Assembly: GCF_004054195.1 (NCBI RefSeq)
Contig: NZ_SBIW01000007.1
Location: 372,001-436,000 of the forward strand
Source: Mucilaginibacter gilvus
GTDB lineage: Bacteria; Bacteroidota; Bacteroidia; Sphingobacteriales; Sphingobacteriaceae
Length of the DNA stretch: 64,000 nucleotides
Direction: 5' to 3'
Shown here piece after piece: positions 51,618 through 61,924 of this stretch; position 1 is the stretch's first letter; each line of letters starts with the position of its first letter. The notes beneath the pieces are model-generated. The model was not told where the DNA came from. It saw only the letters and a program-made list of their open reading frames with translations, and made no database searches. Position numbers and translations under genes: made by a program.

Positions 51618-53630
51618 ATGAGCACGATGAACCCGGCAATGCAGCTGGCAAACGACTACCTGGAAAGTACAAACACCATTGTGTTTTTAACTGGGAAGGC
51701 CGGCACCGGTAAAACCACCTTTTTACAGCAGCTTAGGCAAACGTCAAAAAAAAAATTAGCGATAGCGGCACCTACCGGAGTGGCCGCCATAAACGCTGGT
51801 GGAATGACCATTCACTCGCTGTTCCAGATTCCGTTTGGGCCACTTATTCCAGCAGGTAATGATAGCCCCGAACTGCATTATAACGACGAAAAAAAAGAGC
51901 TTTTAGGCAGCCTGGAGCTGCTGATCATTGATGAGGTGAGTATGGTGCGGCCAGATGTACTCGACCAGATAGATCTCATCCTACGAAACATTAAAGGCTC
52001 GCCTTACCCGTTCGGAGGGGTGCAATTACTACTCATTGGCGATCTTTCGCAACTAAGTCCTATCATCCGCGAGGAAGAATGGCGGATCTTGAACCGCTAT
52101 TACAAAACGCCGTATTTTTTCAGCAGCCTGGTGATGCAAAAGGCGAGTTATGTGCGGATAGAGCTGGATCATGTATACCGCCAAAAAGAACAGGCTTTTG
52201 TAGATATACTTAACGAGGTGCGGAATCAAAGCATCAGTCCGCAAAATTTAGCGCTTCTGAATGCCCGTCACCAGCCTGGTTTCCGCCCTACAGCCGAAGA
52301 GCCCTATATTACTTTAACAACCCATAACAGCATCGCGCAGCAACTGAATAATGAATTTGTAGAAGCGCTGGCCGGTGAAGAATATGAATTTACCGCCACC
52401 ATACGCGGCGATTTCCCAAGGGATGCTTATCCTACAGAAACTAACCTGAAGCTAAAAATCGGAGCGCAGGTAATGTTTGTTAAAAATGATGGCTCCGCCG
52501 AAAAGTTATTTTATAATGGCAAAATAGGAATGGTAACCCGGATAGAAGGTAGCACCGTTTTTGTACAAAGCGGACACGAAAGCCGGGAAATAGCGGTGGA
52601 GGCGGTGGAGTGGAACAACGTGAAATACCAAATGGAGGAGGAGCAGATCAACGAAACCAATGCCGGTAGTTTCGCGCAGATCCCGCTAAAGCTGGCCTGG
52701 TCTATCACCATACATAAGAGCCAGGGACTGAGTTTTGATAAAGCCATTATAGATGTTTCGGAAGCGTTTGCTCACGGGCAGGCGTATGTTGCGCTGAGCA
52801 GGTGCCGAACGCTGTCGGGCATGGTGCTGCGCAATCCTATATCTGCTCAAAATATTATAGGCGACCCGGCTGTCGCACATTTTAATAAAAGCGCAGAAGC
52901 CATTAAACCAGATGGTCTCAGCCTGGAACGCGATAAGGAACGGTACCGGCATTTCCTGCTGGCGGAGTTATTTAATTTCAACGGCTTAAAAACGGGTATA
53001 AAAGCTCTTGAATTTTTGGTACCTGGCCTGCAGCAGGATGTGTTAGAGGTAGCAGAAAAGTTTATGCGGCGGTCTGAAGTTGTTGACGCCGACAGGATCC
53101 AGAAAGCCGCTGCTTATTTCCTGGACAAACTAACCCAGGCTACCGAAAGTCTGCACCGGCAGATGCCCGGCTTTATCGGTCAATCGGTAGAAAAAGCAGC
53201 TAAAACAGATAAATTGATGCAATGGATAATGGCCAGGATAGGGTTGATGGCCTATTTTTCGAAAGCGATTTTTACAGGCGATGCCTACCTGGAGCAAAAG
53301 AAAACAGCCCATGCGGGGGCAATGGCAGATAAATCGCGCTCTTATCTAAAGGCGCTTAACGCTAAACCCAATGAAGATTTTTATGTACAGTTGCTTGCCT
53401 GGCGCGATACAAGGGCTGCAAACGACCGGGTAATGCCAAGTATGGTGCTGTCTGAGCAGGCTGCCGCCACCGTTGCCGAAAAGCTACCAGCTACGCTAAA
53501 GGCGCTTAGCAGCATCAAAGGTATTGGCCCGCAAAAGGCAAGCCTCTATGGATCAGATCTAATCACCATGATCAGGGTTTATCAGCAAGAACTGGCAGGC
53601 ATAGATACAGAGCAGGGTAGTTTTTTTTAA
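51618..53630 (+). CDS. PIF1/RecD-type helicase with C-terminal helix-turn-helix domain
   Basis: 670 residues. The N-terminal superfamily 1B motor has GKAGTGKTT (26-34), PTGVAAINAGG, LLIIDEVSMVRPD and a C-terminal SITIHKSQGLSFDKAIID motif. After about residue 430 come helical regions of the HTH_40/HRDC-like kind ending in LSSIKGIGPQKASLYGSDLI, a probable DNA-binding helix-hairpin. PIF1-like helicases unwind DNA 5' to 3' and clear structured DNA such as G-quadruplexes. It diverges from the unknown CxxC gene. Confidence 0.9.
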   Translation: MSTMNPAMQLANDYLESTNTIVFLTGKAGTGKTTFLQQLRQTSKKKLAIAAPTGVAAINAGGMTIHSLFQIPFGPLIPAGNDSPELHYNDEKKELLGSLELLIIDEVSMVRPDVLDQIDLILRNIKGSPYPFGGVQLLLIGDLSQLSPIIREEEWRILNRYYKTPYFFSSLVMQKASYVRIELDHVYRQKEQAFVDILNEVRNQSISPQNLALLNARHQPGFRPTAEEPYITLTTHNSIAQQLNNEFVEALAGEEYEFTATIRGDFPRDAYPTETNLKLKIGAQVMFVKNDGSAEKLFYNGKIGMVTRIEGSTVFVQSGHESREIAVEAVEWNNVKYQMEEEQINETNAGSFAQIPLKLAWSITIHKSQGLSFDKAIIDVSEAFAHGQAYVALSRCRTLSGMVLRNPISAQNIIGDPAVAHFNKSAEAIKPDGLSLERDKERYRHFLLAELFNFNGLKTGIKALEFLVPGLQQDVLEVAEKFMRRSEVVDADRIQKAAAYFLDKLTQATESLHRQMPGFIGQSVEKAAKTDKLMQWIMARIGLMAYFSKAIFTGDAYLEQKKTAHAGAMADKSRSYLKALNAKPNEDFYVQLLAWRDTRAANDRVMPSMVLSEQAAATVAEKLPATLKALSSIKGIGPQKASLYGSDLITMIRVYQQELAGIDTEQGSFF

Positions 53631-53854
53631 CTAAACCGTTTTATTGCTCACGCTATTTTATGCTTTTTAGGTACTTATGCCTCTATGGTTTTATAAAGTG
53701 CTGGCTTTAAGAGCCCTCATTGCCTACTTTTCATCAACTTGTAATATTTTTTTTGATTTTGCCAACCAGCACGGCTGTTTCAGCAAAAAGTCGTATTTTT
53801 AAACCATCTTATCGTCGTAAATAGGAGCAGAGGCAAATAATTAATAAAAAGCGT

Positions 53855-55339
53855 ATGAGCAGCATCCATAATAAAGATATCGGCACAAAACAAAAAGCGC
53901 TTGCCATTAACCTCGACCCAACAATTTACGGCTCCTTTGCCGAAATTGGCGCGGGACAAGACGTTGCCGCAAATTTCTTCAAAGCAGGCGCATCATCGGG
54001 CACCATAGCCAAAACGATGTCGGCCTATGATATGATCTTCTCCGATGCTATTTACGGCGCACAACAAGGGAAACGATACGTTACCGAGAACCGTCTGATA
54101 TCTATGCTGGAGCGTGAATACGGCTTGCTGATAGAGCGTTTAGAAGAGCAACGCGGCCATAATACTACCTTTTTTGCATTTGCAGACACCGCTTCGGCGC
54201 TTAACTATCATAAAACAAACGATGGCCACGGCTGGATGGGCGTTCGTTTTCAGATGGAGCCAAACGGCCAGTTTAATGATGTGGTGCTGCACGTAAAATT
54301 ACTGGATAACGATAATAACCTGCAACAGCAGGCGGTAGGTATATTGGGCGTTAACCTCATATACGCCTGTTTTCATTATAACGATAACCCTTCGGTGTTT
54401 TTGCTTTCGCTGATGGATGAGCTGTCCAAAGAACGCATCCAGATAGATATGATCCGTTTTGAGGGGCCAAACTTTACAAAGGTAGATAACCGACTGATGA
54501 GTTTGCACCTGGTGAAATACGGTTTTTCTGATGCGGCAGTATTCGGCCCGGATGGTAAAAATCTGCAGCCATCAGAGGTTTTATATAAAAAACACATTGT
54601 GGTGATCCGCGGTCGTTTCAGACCCATTATTAATGTGCATTTGGATATGCTGCACACCGGCGTGAAGCAATTTATGCAGGAACCCGATGTGGATAAGGAA
54701 AACGTAATAGTGGTTACCGAGCTAACCTTGCAGGCTCTCAAAGAACGTAATGCCGACGATTCCGCCGAAATTGACGAGAAAGACTTTTTGGATAGGGTGG
54801 ATATCCTTTGCTCGCTTGGGCAAACAGTACTCATATCCAACTTCCACGAATATTATAAATTGGTGGCCTATCTGTCTAAGATCACCAAACTGAAAATGGG
54901 GGTGGTGCTGGGTTATCCCAACCTGGAATACATTTTCTCTGAAGAACATTATAAAGACCTTGCCGGCGGCATCCTCGAATCCTTCGCAACGCTGTTTAGC
55001 CGTAAAGTAAAGCTGTTCATCTACCCAACCCTGCGCGATGGGGTGATTTGGAACTGCCTGCGCTTTTACCCACCACCACATTTGATAGATCTTTATCGCT
55101 ACCTGATAGCCAATAATAAGATAGAAGACATTAGGCACTATAAAGAAAGCAACCTGCACGTACAAACGGACCGGGTGCTGGAACTGATCAAAGAAGGAGC
55201 TCCCGGTTGGGAGGAGTTTGTGCCAAACGAAGTAGCCGCAATGATAAAAGACCGCTGCCTGTTTGGCTACCATTGCGATGTGCCTGTGGTTGCACCCGAA
55301 ACCATCTCTGGCGTAGATAAACAGATCAGCGAAGCGTAA
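53855..55339 (+). CDS. Conserved 494-residue protein of unknown function
   Basis: No signal peptide or membrane helix, so cytoplasmic. The N-terminus (KALAINLDPTIYGSFAEIGAG then QDVAANFF) is very well ordered and I recognise it as a widespread family of about 490 residues in Bacteroidota, sometimes labelled a nicotinate-nucleotide adenylyltransferase. I see no HxGH nucleotidyltransferase motif to support that. The middle (about 280-340) has an alternating alpha/beta pattern (VILISNFHEYYKL-like). It is alone in its transcription unit and converges on the GH127 gene. Function unknown. Confidence 0.8.
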   Translation: MSSIHNKDIGTKQKALAINLDPTIYGSFAEIGAGQDVAANFFKAGASSGTIAKTMSAYDMIFSDAIYGAQQGKRYVTENRLISMLEREYGLLIERLEEQRGHNTTFFAFADTASALNYHKTNDGHGWMGVRFQMEPNGQFNDVVLHVKLLDNDNNLQQQAVGILGVNLIYACFHYNDNPSVFLLSLMDELSKERIQIDMIRFEGPNFTKVDNRLMSLHLVKYGFSDAAVFGPDGKNLQPSEVLYKKHIVVIRGRFRPIINVHLDMLHTGVKQFMQEPDVDKENVIVVTELTLQALKERNADDSAEIDEKDFLDRVDILCSLGQTVLISNFHEYYKLVAYLSKITKLKMGVVLGYPNLEYIFSEEHYKDLAGGILESFATLFSRKVKLFIYPTLRDGVIWNCLRFYPPPHLIDLYRYLIANNKIEDIRHYKESNLHVQTDRVLELIKEGAPGWEEFVPNEVAAMIKDRCLFGYHCDVPVVAPETISGVDKQISEA

Positions 55340-55364
55340 TTCAGATCAGGATTTCTTTCATTCC

Positions 55365-57257
55365 TTATTCCGCGCTTGGATAAACCAGTTGCGCCAGCCA
55401 TACCTTATAAAACGAATTTACACTTCCGTTACCTGCCGATGCATAATCGCAAAGCGTTACGCTTACGGGCGGAACGCCATTCTCGGTGTAAGACTCGGGG
55501 ATGAAGCCAGCTTTGTATAGCATCAGTATGTCATCTCCGGTGGTATTGGGGACTTCGCTGAGTACAATATAGCCGCCCGCTTCTTTTACTGGCTTTAAAA
55601 CGGCTTCTATTGCAGGGCCGCCAAAGCGGACATCTCGTGCTAAAACAATAGGGCCACGCATAATAGCAATGCTGTGGGCAGGGGTGAGGGTTTCTATCAC
55701 CCGGCCACGCATATCCAGTTCAAGTAATATTTTGTCGCCATTGCTCCATTTGCGTTTTATTTTGGCGTTGGTACCGGGCTGCAGGTTTGTAATTGCTTCG
55801 CCATTTACGCTTAACCGGGTGTTTTTACTCCATGCGGGGATCCGTATGGCTATCTCCATCTCTTCGGGTTCGTTAGCCGTTAATTCTATTTCAACAGTGC
55901 CAGACCTTGGATAGGTGGTATGCTGATTAAATGTTATCTCGCTGCCATTTACGGGTTTAAGTGTAAAGGCTCCATCAGCAAAATAATTTATCGCTACACC
56001 CTTTGAGGTTCCGGTAACCATCTGCGGAAGGATAGTAAAAAGCCCTCTGGGCCCGCTGGCTTCGCAACAATTCAGGCCCATACCGCATTGTTCGCTGCCG
56101 GCCAGGCGCTGTCCGTTTAATGGTGTGTACTTGGCCCAATTGGCCCCGTGTCCGTTCATGGAACCTAAAAGGGCGTTATAATAAGTGCGCTCCGCCTCGT
56201 CAGCGTATTTGGCTTCGCCGGTAAGGCGCAATAACTGGCCGCATAGTTTTAGCCAGGTAACAGTTACGCAAGTTTCCTGATAGTGGTTTATAGGTGTGCT
56301 TTGCAGCGCTTTACCGCCAAACCACATTTCGGTAGACGCGCCGGAGCCCGCTATATTGATCTCGGTATCACGAATGTTCGCCCAAACATCTTCCACCGCT
56401 TTTTTATAGGCAGGGTTGCGGGTAATGCGGTATAGTTCCAGCAAACCCTCATAGCACGACATCATTTCGTAGGCTTTCTGCCCTTGCTCCGGGCTATACC
56501 AGTTTTTTGGTCGTGGAAAACGTTCGCTCACATTTACGTTTGCCTTGCTTATCAGTTGCGGCCCGTCGGGTGTTTCCCATTGGCGAACGATCTCTAAGGC
56601 AAAATTAAGATATTTTTTATTGTTAGTGCAGTTATAAAGCAGGCAAATTGGCTCCAGTACTGATGAGGCCGCCATACCGCGGTAGTTCCCTTTGTTTACA
56701 ATTAGGCCATCCTTTTTATTCAATTCACTGATGAGATTATCGGCTATTTTTTTCGCGCCGTTAAGGCTCTTTTTATCCCACGTAGCACCGTAATAATCCA
56801 ATAGCCCCAACATGCAGTATTTACGGCCCCATATATCCCATTCCTCTAAACGGTGCGCATCGGCATAGTTGCCGATGTAGCCATCAGGAGCTTGGGTAGC
56901 CAATAAACCGGTAACTGCCTTGTCCAGTGCTTTTCTTAATTTAACATTCCGGTTGTATTTGTAGGCCATTACTGCAGATGTAAGCCATTTACCCCAAAAT
57001 TCGCTTTGCCATTGGCGGGTTTCGGTACGGTGTTCGGTTTTAAAGGGGGCTATCAATCCGTCTACATCCTGCGCAAGTATACGGTTGTCTACAGATTCCT
57101 GCATGCGGTTGCCGAGGTAACCATTCAGGTGGACGCCCATTGGTGACCATTGTGCATCAGGACGCGGCAATAGGGCCGCCGGCTGTGCGCAAACGCGGGC
57201 ACCTAAAAAATAAAATACGGCGGGCAGGCACCAGTTAATTATATTAAATTTTTGCAT
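55365..57257 (-). CDS. Secreted glycoside hydrolase family 127 (beta-L-arabinofuranosidase-like)
   Basis: 630 residues with a signal peptide (about 1-24, ending RVCAQ). The (alpha/alpha) barrel has the GH127 zinc-thiolate site: Glu328 and Cys330 in QETC, and the adjacent Cys397-Cys398 in LNCCEASGPRG, equivalent to Glu338/Cys340 and Cys417/Cys418 of the Bifidobacterium enzyme; Glu310 may be the acid/base. A beta-sandwich follows. It would release beta-L-arabinofuranose from plant or gum glycans. No SusC/D pair or other sugar genes surround it. Confidence 0.9.
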   Translation of the reverse strand: MQKFNIINWCLPAVFYFLGARVCAQPAALLPRPDAQWSPMGVHLNGYLGNRMQESVDNRILAQDVDGLIAPFKTEHRTETRQWQSEFWGKWLTSAVMAYKYNRNVKLRKALDKAVTGLLATQAPDGYIGNYADAHRLEEWDIWGRKYCMLGLLDYYGATWDKKSLNGAKKIADNLISELNKKDGLIVNKGNYRGMAASSVLEPICLLYNCTNNKKYLNFALEIVRQWETPDGPQLISKANVNVSERFPRPKNWYSPEQGQKAYEMMSCYEGLLELYRITRNPAYKKAVEDVWANIRDTEINIAGSGASTEMWFGGKALQSTPINHYQETCVTVTWLKLCGQLLRLTGEAKYADEAERTYYNALLGSMNGHGANWAKYTPLNGQRLAGSEQCGMGLNCCEASGPRGLFTILPQMVTGTSKGVAINYFADGAFTLKPVNGSEITFNQHTTYPRSGTVEIELTANEPEEMEIAIRIPAWSKNTRLSVNGEAITNLQPGTNAKIKRKWSNGDKILLELDMRGRVIETLTPAHSIAIMRGPIVLARDVRFGGPAIEAVLKPVKEAGGYIVLSEVPNTTGDDILMLYKAGFIPESYTENGVPPVSVTLCDYASAGNGSVNSFYKVWLAQLVYPSAE

Positions 57258-57445
57258 GAGTGTCGGGTTAAAGCATTGGTTAGGATATAAGATTTCTGCT
57301 GCCCTAATTTATATGTTTTTTATCAAAATGGCTCAATGTTAAGTTAGCGCCGCTCTTGTAAATAATTATTAAATAATTGTTAAATGTTGATCGGGCTGTC
57401 GCGAAAGCGAATTTAGTGCCGTATTATTGATTAAACACGCCTGTT

Positions 57446-57913
57446 ATGAGATACGCTACCCTTACCCGTTTTTCCTTATTGCTTGTTGTCGTAATGATCA
57501 GCATCAGTTCCTGCAAAAAATCCGGCACTGTGCCGAAATCATTATTGGGTACCTGGAACGAGCCGGCATTCCCATCTGGATTTAGCAGGAGCGTGAGCTT
57601 TTACAGCGATGGTAAATTTGCTGCCGTATTTACGGCATACCCAAATCCGCTGTCTGGAGGCAGCTCATCCACCATTACTACAAGTTACACAGGCACGTTT
57701 ACTGTTAAAGGCGATAGTTTGCTAAGCAATATTACAACCATGGCGGAACAAGAAAATACAAATACGCCGGTTACATCTCCGTCTAACCAAAAACTATACG
57801 AGTACGCTACCTTTAAAGTAAGCGGCAATACGCTGATGTTAAAGTATACTACCTATCCCGCAGATGCCCCGGTTGCCACCGAAGCCAAATTTACAAGGTT
57901 CCTGCCCGATTAA
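57446..57913 (+). CDS. Small lipoprotein of unknown function
   Basis: 155 residues. A signal peptide ends in a lipobox (SISSC, Cys at about 23), so it is probably lipid-anchored. The rest is a beta-rich domain with LLGTWNEPAF near the start, a pattern seen in lipocalin-like Bacteroidota lipoproteins. No named family is certain. Confidence 0.75.
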   Translation: MRYATLTRFSLLLVVVMISISSCKKSGTVPKSLLGTWNEPAFPSGFSRSVSFYSDGKFAAVFTAYPNPLSGGSSSTITTSYTGTFTVKGDSLLSNITTMAEQENTNTPVTSPSNQKLYEYATFKVSGNTLMLKYTTYPADAPVATEAKFTRFLPD

Positions 57914-57991
57914 AACGAAACCCAATATGCAAACGAAAAATTTGGTTAACCTGTTTTTGATTAAAAATTGGTAATAAATATATTAGCTTTT

Positions 57992-58417
57992 ATGAAAGCC
58001 GCCAAAACCCCACAACCGCTTGCAAATACCGCCCAAGTAGACGCGTTTATGCAAAAACTCGGGCAACCGATGAAGGATGTGCTACAGGCTTTAAGAGAAA
58101 TAATTCTGGCTGCTGATAGCGAAGTAGGAGAGCACATCAAATGGAACGCGCCGAGTTTTTTGTATACCGGTGAAATGGCTTCTTTCAATCCCAAAGAATA
58201 TAAGCGCCACATCATCGTATCAAATTTTTTTAAGCAGGATTGTATCCGGTTGGTTTTCCCAAGTGGTTTTTTGTTGAACGATACATCTGGAATGCTGGAA
58301 GGCGATTATGCCGATGGGCGCAGAGTTGCCCTTTTTTTTAACATGCAGGATGTCGAATCCCGCAAAATCGCGTTGCAGCACTTCATCAAAAACTGGATCT
58401 CGCTTTTGGATATTTAA
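57992..58417 (+). CDS. DUF1801-domain protein
   Basis: 141 residues from the ATG at 57992 (MKAAKTPQPL); an upstream TTG adds only eight residues and lacks support. The DUF1801 pattern is seen in VLQALREIILAADSEVGEHI, KWNAPSFLYTGEMASF and FNPKEYKRHI. Function of the family is unknown; it may bind small molecules. Confidence 0.85.
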   Translation: MKAAKTPQPLANTAQVDAFMQKLGQPMKDVLQALREIILAADSEVGEHIKWNAPSFLYTGEMASFNPKEYKRHIIVSNFFKQDCIRLVFPSGFLLNDTSGMLEGDYADGRRVALFFNMQDVESRKIALQHFIKNWISLLDI

Positions 58418-58585
58418 CTTGATCTGGTTTGTATCCCCCGATTTTTTTCAGTCACAAATGCGTTACACATATTAAATTACTTGTTAAATACATTAATCAG
58501 CAAGTGAAATTTATTAATATTAGCGTTTACGTAAGCCTCTTTTAGTTAAGAGCTGTCCGATATTGCTTAACAAACAGAAATACAA

Positions 58586-61444
58586 ATGATTAGATTTTTA
58601 AAAAGTGCGTTAATGGTGCCCTCGCTGGCATTTATGGCGCTTGCAGCCACCGCGCAAACAGCGGTAGGGCCAAAGCTGGTGGAGAAAGTAACCCGCAAGG
58701 GCACCGAACTGGTGATCCCTTATGAAAAATATGTATTGCCAAATGGCTTAACCATTATATTGGCAGAAGACCACTCCGACCCATTAGTGCATGTAGATGT
58801 AACCTACCACGTAGGTTCGGCACGCGAGGAAATTGGTAAATCTGGTTTCGCGCACTTTTTTGAGCACATGATGTTCCAGGGAAGCGAGCACGTTGGCAAT
58901 GGCGACCACTTTAAGATCATCACCGAAGCGGGTGGCACCCTAAACGGATCCACCAACCGCGACCGTACCAATTATTACGAAACTGTACCAGCCAACCAGC
59001 TCGAAAAAATGCTTTGGCTGGAATCTGACCGTATGGGCTTTTTGCTGGATTCGGTAACGCAGCGCAAATTTGAAGTGCAACGTGCTACGGTAAAGAATGA
59101 GCGCGGCCAAAACTATGATAACCGCCCTTATGGCCTGGCCAGCGAAGTAACTTCTAAAAACCTGTATCCTTACGGGCACCCATACTCGTGGTTAACCATC
59201 GGCTACATTGAAGAACTGAATAAAGTGGGAGTTAACGATCTGAAAAACTTCTTTTTAAGATGGTATGGCCCAAATAACGCAACCATCTCTATTGGTGGCG
59301 ATATCAACGCGAAACAAACATTAGCCTGGGTTCAAAAGTATTTCGGCGGCATCCCGCGGGGCCCTGTTGTTAAAAACGCGTCGTTCCCGGCACCGGTTTT
59401 AACGGCAGACAGGTATGTTTCTTATGTAGATAACTATGCCAAACTGCCTTTACTTTCTGTTACCTATCCCGGCGTCAAAATTTATAGTAAGGATATGTCC
59501 CCGCTGGATGCTTTATCTGAGATCATTGGCCAGGGCCGTAACTCTATCTTTTATAAAAACTTTGTAAAAACACGTAAGGCTGCGCAGGCCTCCATGAGTT
59601 CGTCCAATACTGAACTTGCGGGTGAGATCACCATCCGTGTATTGCCATTCCCGGGACAAACCTTGGCCGACGCCCAAAAACTGGTTGCCGAATCACTTAC
59701 GGAGTTTGAAAAAACCGGCGTAACCGACGATGCACTCACCCGTTTTAAAGCAAGCGCCGAAGCAAATGCGATTAATGATTTAGCGAGCGTAAGCGGCAAG
59801 GTGTCTAACCTGGCGCAGGCACAATACCTCACCGGCAACCCTAACCAGGTAGGTCGTGAACTGGCTGATATCCGCGCTGTAACTAAAGAAGATGTAATGC
59901 GTGTTTACAATCAATACATCAAAGGTAAACCAGCTGTTATTCTAAGTGTATTGCCAAAAGGCGGTACCATTGTAGCTGCAGCAGCCGATAATTATACCGT
60001 AAACACTGCTGGCTACAAAGCGCCTGATTATGGTTACAACGGCTTGGTTTACAAAAAAGCCAAGGATGATTTTAACCGTACCGTTAAACCGGGCGTGGGT
60101 CCAAACCCATCTATCAAAGTTCCGGCTATCTGGAGCGCTACCACAGCAAATGGCATCCAGATCATCGGCACCCAAAACAGCGAGATCCCTTCTGTATCGA
60201 TGCAAATGTCTATAAAAGGCGGTGGCATGTACGCGGTTAGCAACCCGGCTAAAGCGGGGGTGGCAGGCCTTGTTGCGCGGATGATGAACGAGGACACCAA
60301 AAATTACACTGCCGAGCAATTTAACTCAGAGCTTGATAAGTTAGGCAGCAATATTTCTATTTTTGCGGGTAGCGAAGAGATTGCGGTAAGTGTATCATCG
60401 CTCACCAAAAACCTGCCTAAAACGATGGTGTTATTACAGGAACGCCTGTATAACCCTAAGTTTACACAGGATGCTTTAGACCGTATTAAAAAACAAACCT
60501 TAGAAGGTTTTAAACAGGCAAAAACACAACCGGCGGGTGTTGCATCAACCGTTTACAACAAAATACTTTACGGCACCGATAACGTGCGCACTTATTCAAC
60601 CGGTGGTAATGAGGAAACTGTTGCGGCTATCACCCTGCAGGATGTGCAGGATTATTACGACAAATACTTCACCCCGTCGCAAACCAAAATTGTGATCGTT
60701 GGTGATGTTAACGAAGGTACCGCAAGGGGTAACCTGGCGTTCCTGAATACCTGGGCAGATAAAAAAGTTTCTATCCCTACCCCGGCAGAAGGTAAAACCT
60801 TTGAGAAAACAACCCTTTATTTGGTTGATATCCCTAACGCTGCCCAATCGGAGATCCGTATTGGTTATTTAGATAAGCTGAATTACAATGCAACCGGTGA
60901 TTACTATAAACTGGGCATTGCGAATTATATTTTAGGCGGCGCGTTCAACAGCCACATTAACCTTAACCTTCGCGAGAAAAAAGGTTGGACCTATGGTGCG
61001 CGTTCGGGCTTTAGCTCAAGCAAAAACGGCGGCGATTTTACTGCTTCGGCGGGTGTATTGGCTACCGCTACAGATAGTTCTGTTGTGGAATTTATGAAGG
61101 AGATTCGCAATTACCGGGCAAATGGTATTACGCCGGATGAATTGAAGTTTACCCAAACTTCAATCGGTCAAAGTGATGCACGCAGGTACGAAACCAACGG
61201 ACAAAAAGCAGCGTTCCTATCGCGCATATTGGAGTACAACCTGAAACCAACTTATGTTGACGAGCAGAACAAGATCCTTTCTACAATTACCCAGGCAGAG
61301 GTAAACCAGCTTGCAGCCAAATACTTAAATACCGATAACATGGTTATTCTGGTAGTAGGCGACAAGACAAAGATATTACCGGGCCTGCAAAAATTAGGTT
61401 ACCCCATTGTAGAACTTGATGCCGATGGTAAGCCAAAGCAATAA
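58586..61444 (+). CDS. M16-family metallopeptidase, two fused peptidase halves
   Basis: 952 residues with a signal peptide (about 1-24, ending ATAQ). The N-terminal half has the inverted zinc motif HFFEH (about residues 92-96) with a downstream Glu in NERGQNYDNRPYGLA. The C-terminal half repeats the fold without HxxEH, as expected for the inactive partner domain. Pitrilysin-like enzymes of this kind degrade peptides in a closed chamber in the periplasm. It is followed by a strong terminator. Confidence 0.92.
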   Translation: MIRFLKSALMVPSLAFMALAATAQTAVGPKLVEKVTRKGTELVIPYEKYVLPNGLTIILAEDHSDPLVHVDVTYHVGSAREEIGKSGFAHFFEHMMFQGSEHVGNGDHFKIITEAGGTLNGSTNRDRTNYYETVPANQLEKMLWLESDRMGFLLDSVTQRKFEVQRATVKNERGQNYDNRPYGLASEVTSKNLYPYGHPYSWLTIGYIEELNKVGVNDLKNFFLRWYGPNNATISIGGDINAKQTLAWVQKYFGGIPRGPVVKNASFPAPVLTADRYVSYVDNYAKLPLLSVTYPGVKIYSKDMSPLDALSEIIGQGRNSIFYKNFVKTRKAAQASMSSSNTELAGEITIRVLPFPGQTLADAQKLVAESLTEFEKTGVTDDALTRFKASAEANAINDLASVSGKVSNLAQAQYLTGNPNQVGRELADIRAVTKEDVMRVYNQYIKGKPAVILSVLPKGGTIVAAAADNYTVNTAGYKAPDYGYNGLVYKKAKDDFNRTVKPGVGPNPSIKVPAIWSATTANGIQIIGTQNSEIPSVSMQMSIKGGGMYAVSNPAKAGVAGLVARMMNEDTKNYTAEQFNSELDKLGSNISIFAGSEEIAVSVSSLTKNLPKTMVLLQERLYNPKFTQDALDRIKKQTLEGFKQAKTQPAGVASTVYNKILYGTDNVRTYSTGGNEETVAAITLQDVQDYYDKYFTPSQTKIVIVGDVNEGTARGNLAFLNTWADKKVSIPTPAEGKTFEKTTLYLVDIPNAAQSEIRIGYLDKLNYNATGDYYKLGIANYILGGAFNSHINLNLREKKGWTYGARSGFSSSKNGGDFTASAGVLATATDSSVVEFMKEIRNYRANGITPDELKFTQTSIGQSDARRYETNGQKAAFLSRILEYNLKPTYVDEQNKILSTITQAEVNQLAAKYLNTDNMVILVVGDKTKILPGLQKLGYPIVELDADGKPKQ

Positions 61445-61463
61445 GTAAACGCATTATAATAGT

Positions 61464-61502
61464 AACGAGGCTGTATCATAAAAGGATACGGCCTCGTTTT
61501 GT
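61464..61502 (+). terminator. Rho-independent terminator of the M16 gene
   Basis: ACGAGGCTGTATC (61465-61477) and GATACGGCCTCGT (61485-61497) form a 13-pair stem with one G-T pair, followed by TTTTG. Confidence 0.88.
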
Positions 61503-61924
61503 TTTCAGGTCAGTTTTCTTGAGAAAAAGTTTTAAATTTTGGCTGCTTTCAATCCCATTAATTATTGGCTCAGGTTTCTTTTTGTCTCTGTTTTGTTTTT
61601 TATAAATGGTGTTTTTGCTGATAACAAGGAAATTGAATTAAAGCTGGCTATTAATGATAGATACTACTCACCTCGTTATGGAAGGTAAATACCAGGAATT
61701 AAGCAAGTCAATAAAAATTGGTGTTGATGATGCCGAATTGTTTGATAGCTCGCGATTCGTAATTTAAAAATGAAAAAAGGTGCGTTTGGCTATTATATAA
61801 TTACAGGCGAGAAATTAACAAATTAGCCATCTCTCTTACCCATGCTTATTTAATGTTAACAAATGTTAACAGATACAGCTGGTTGCTTTTGGGCAAATTA
61901 CTTTTACCTTAAGCAACCAAAATC
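61503..61924. other. 422-base intergenic region with possible gene remnants
   Basis: Short coding-like pieces (for example around 61600-61680 and 61770-61825) are cut by stop codons in all frames. No family recognised. The A+T-rich end before 61925 probably holds the promoter of the kinase gene. Confidence 0.45.

Noticed and set aside
53855-55339. Annotating the 494-residue protein as a nicotinate-nucleotide adenylyltransferase
   Set aside because: No HxGH or ISSTxxR-type motif is visible; the name is a likely database artefact.
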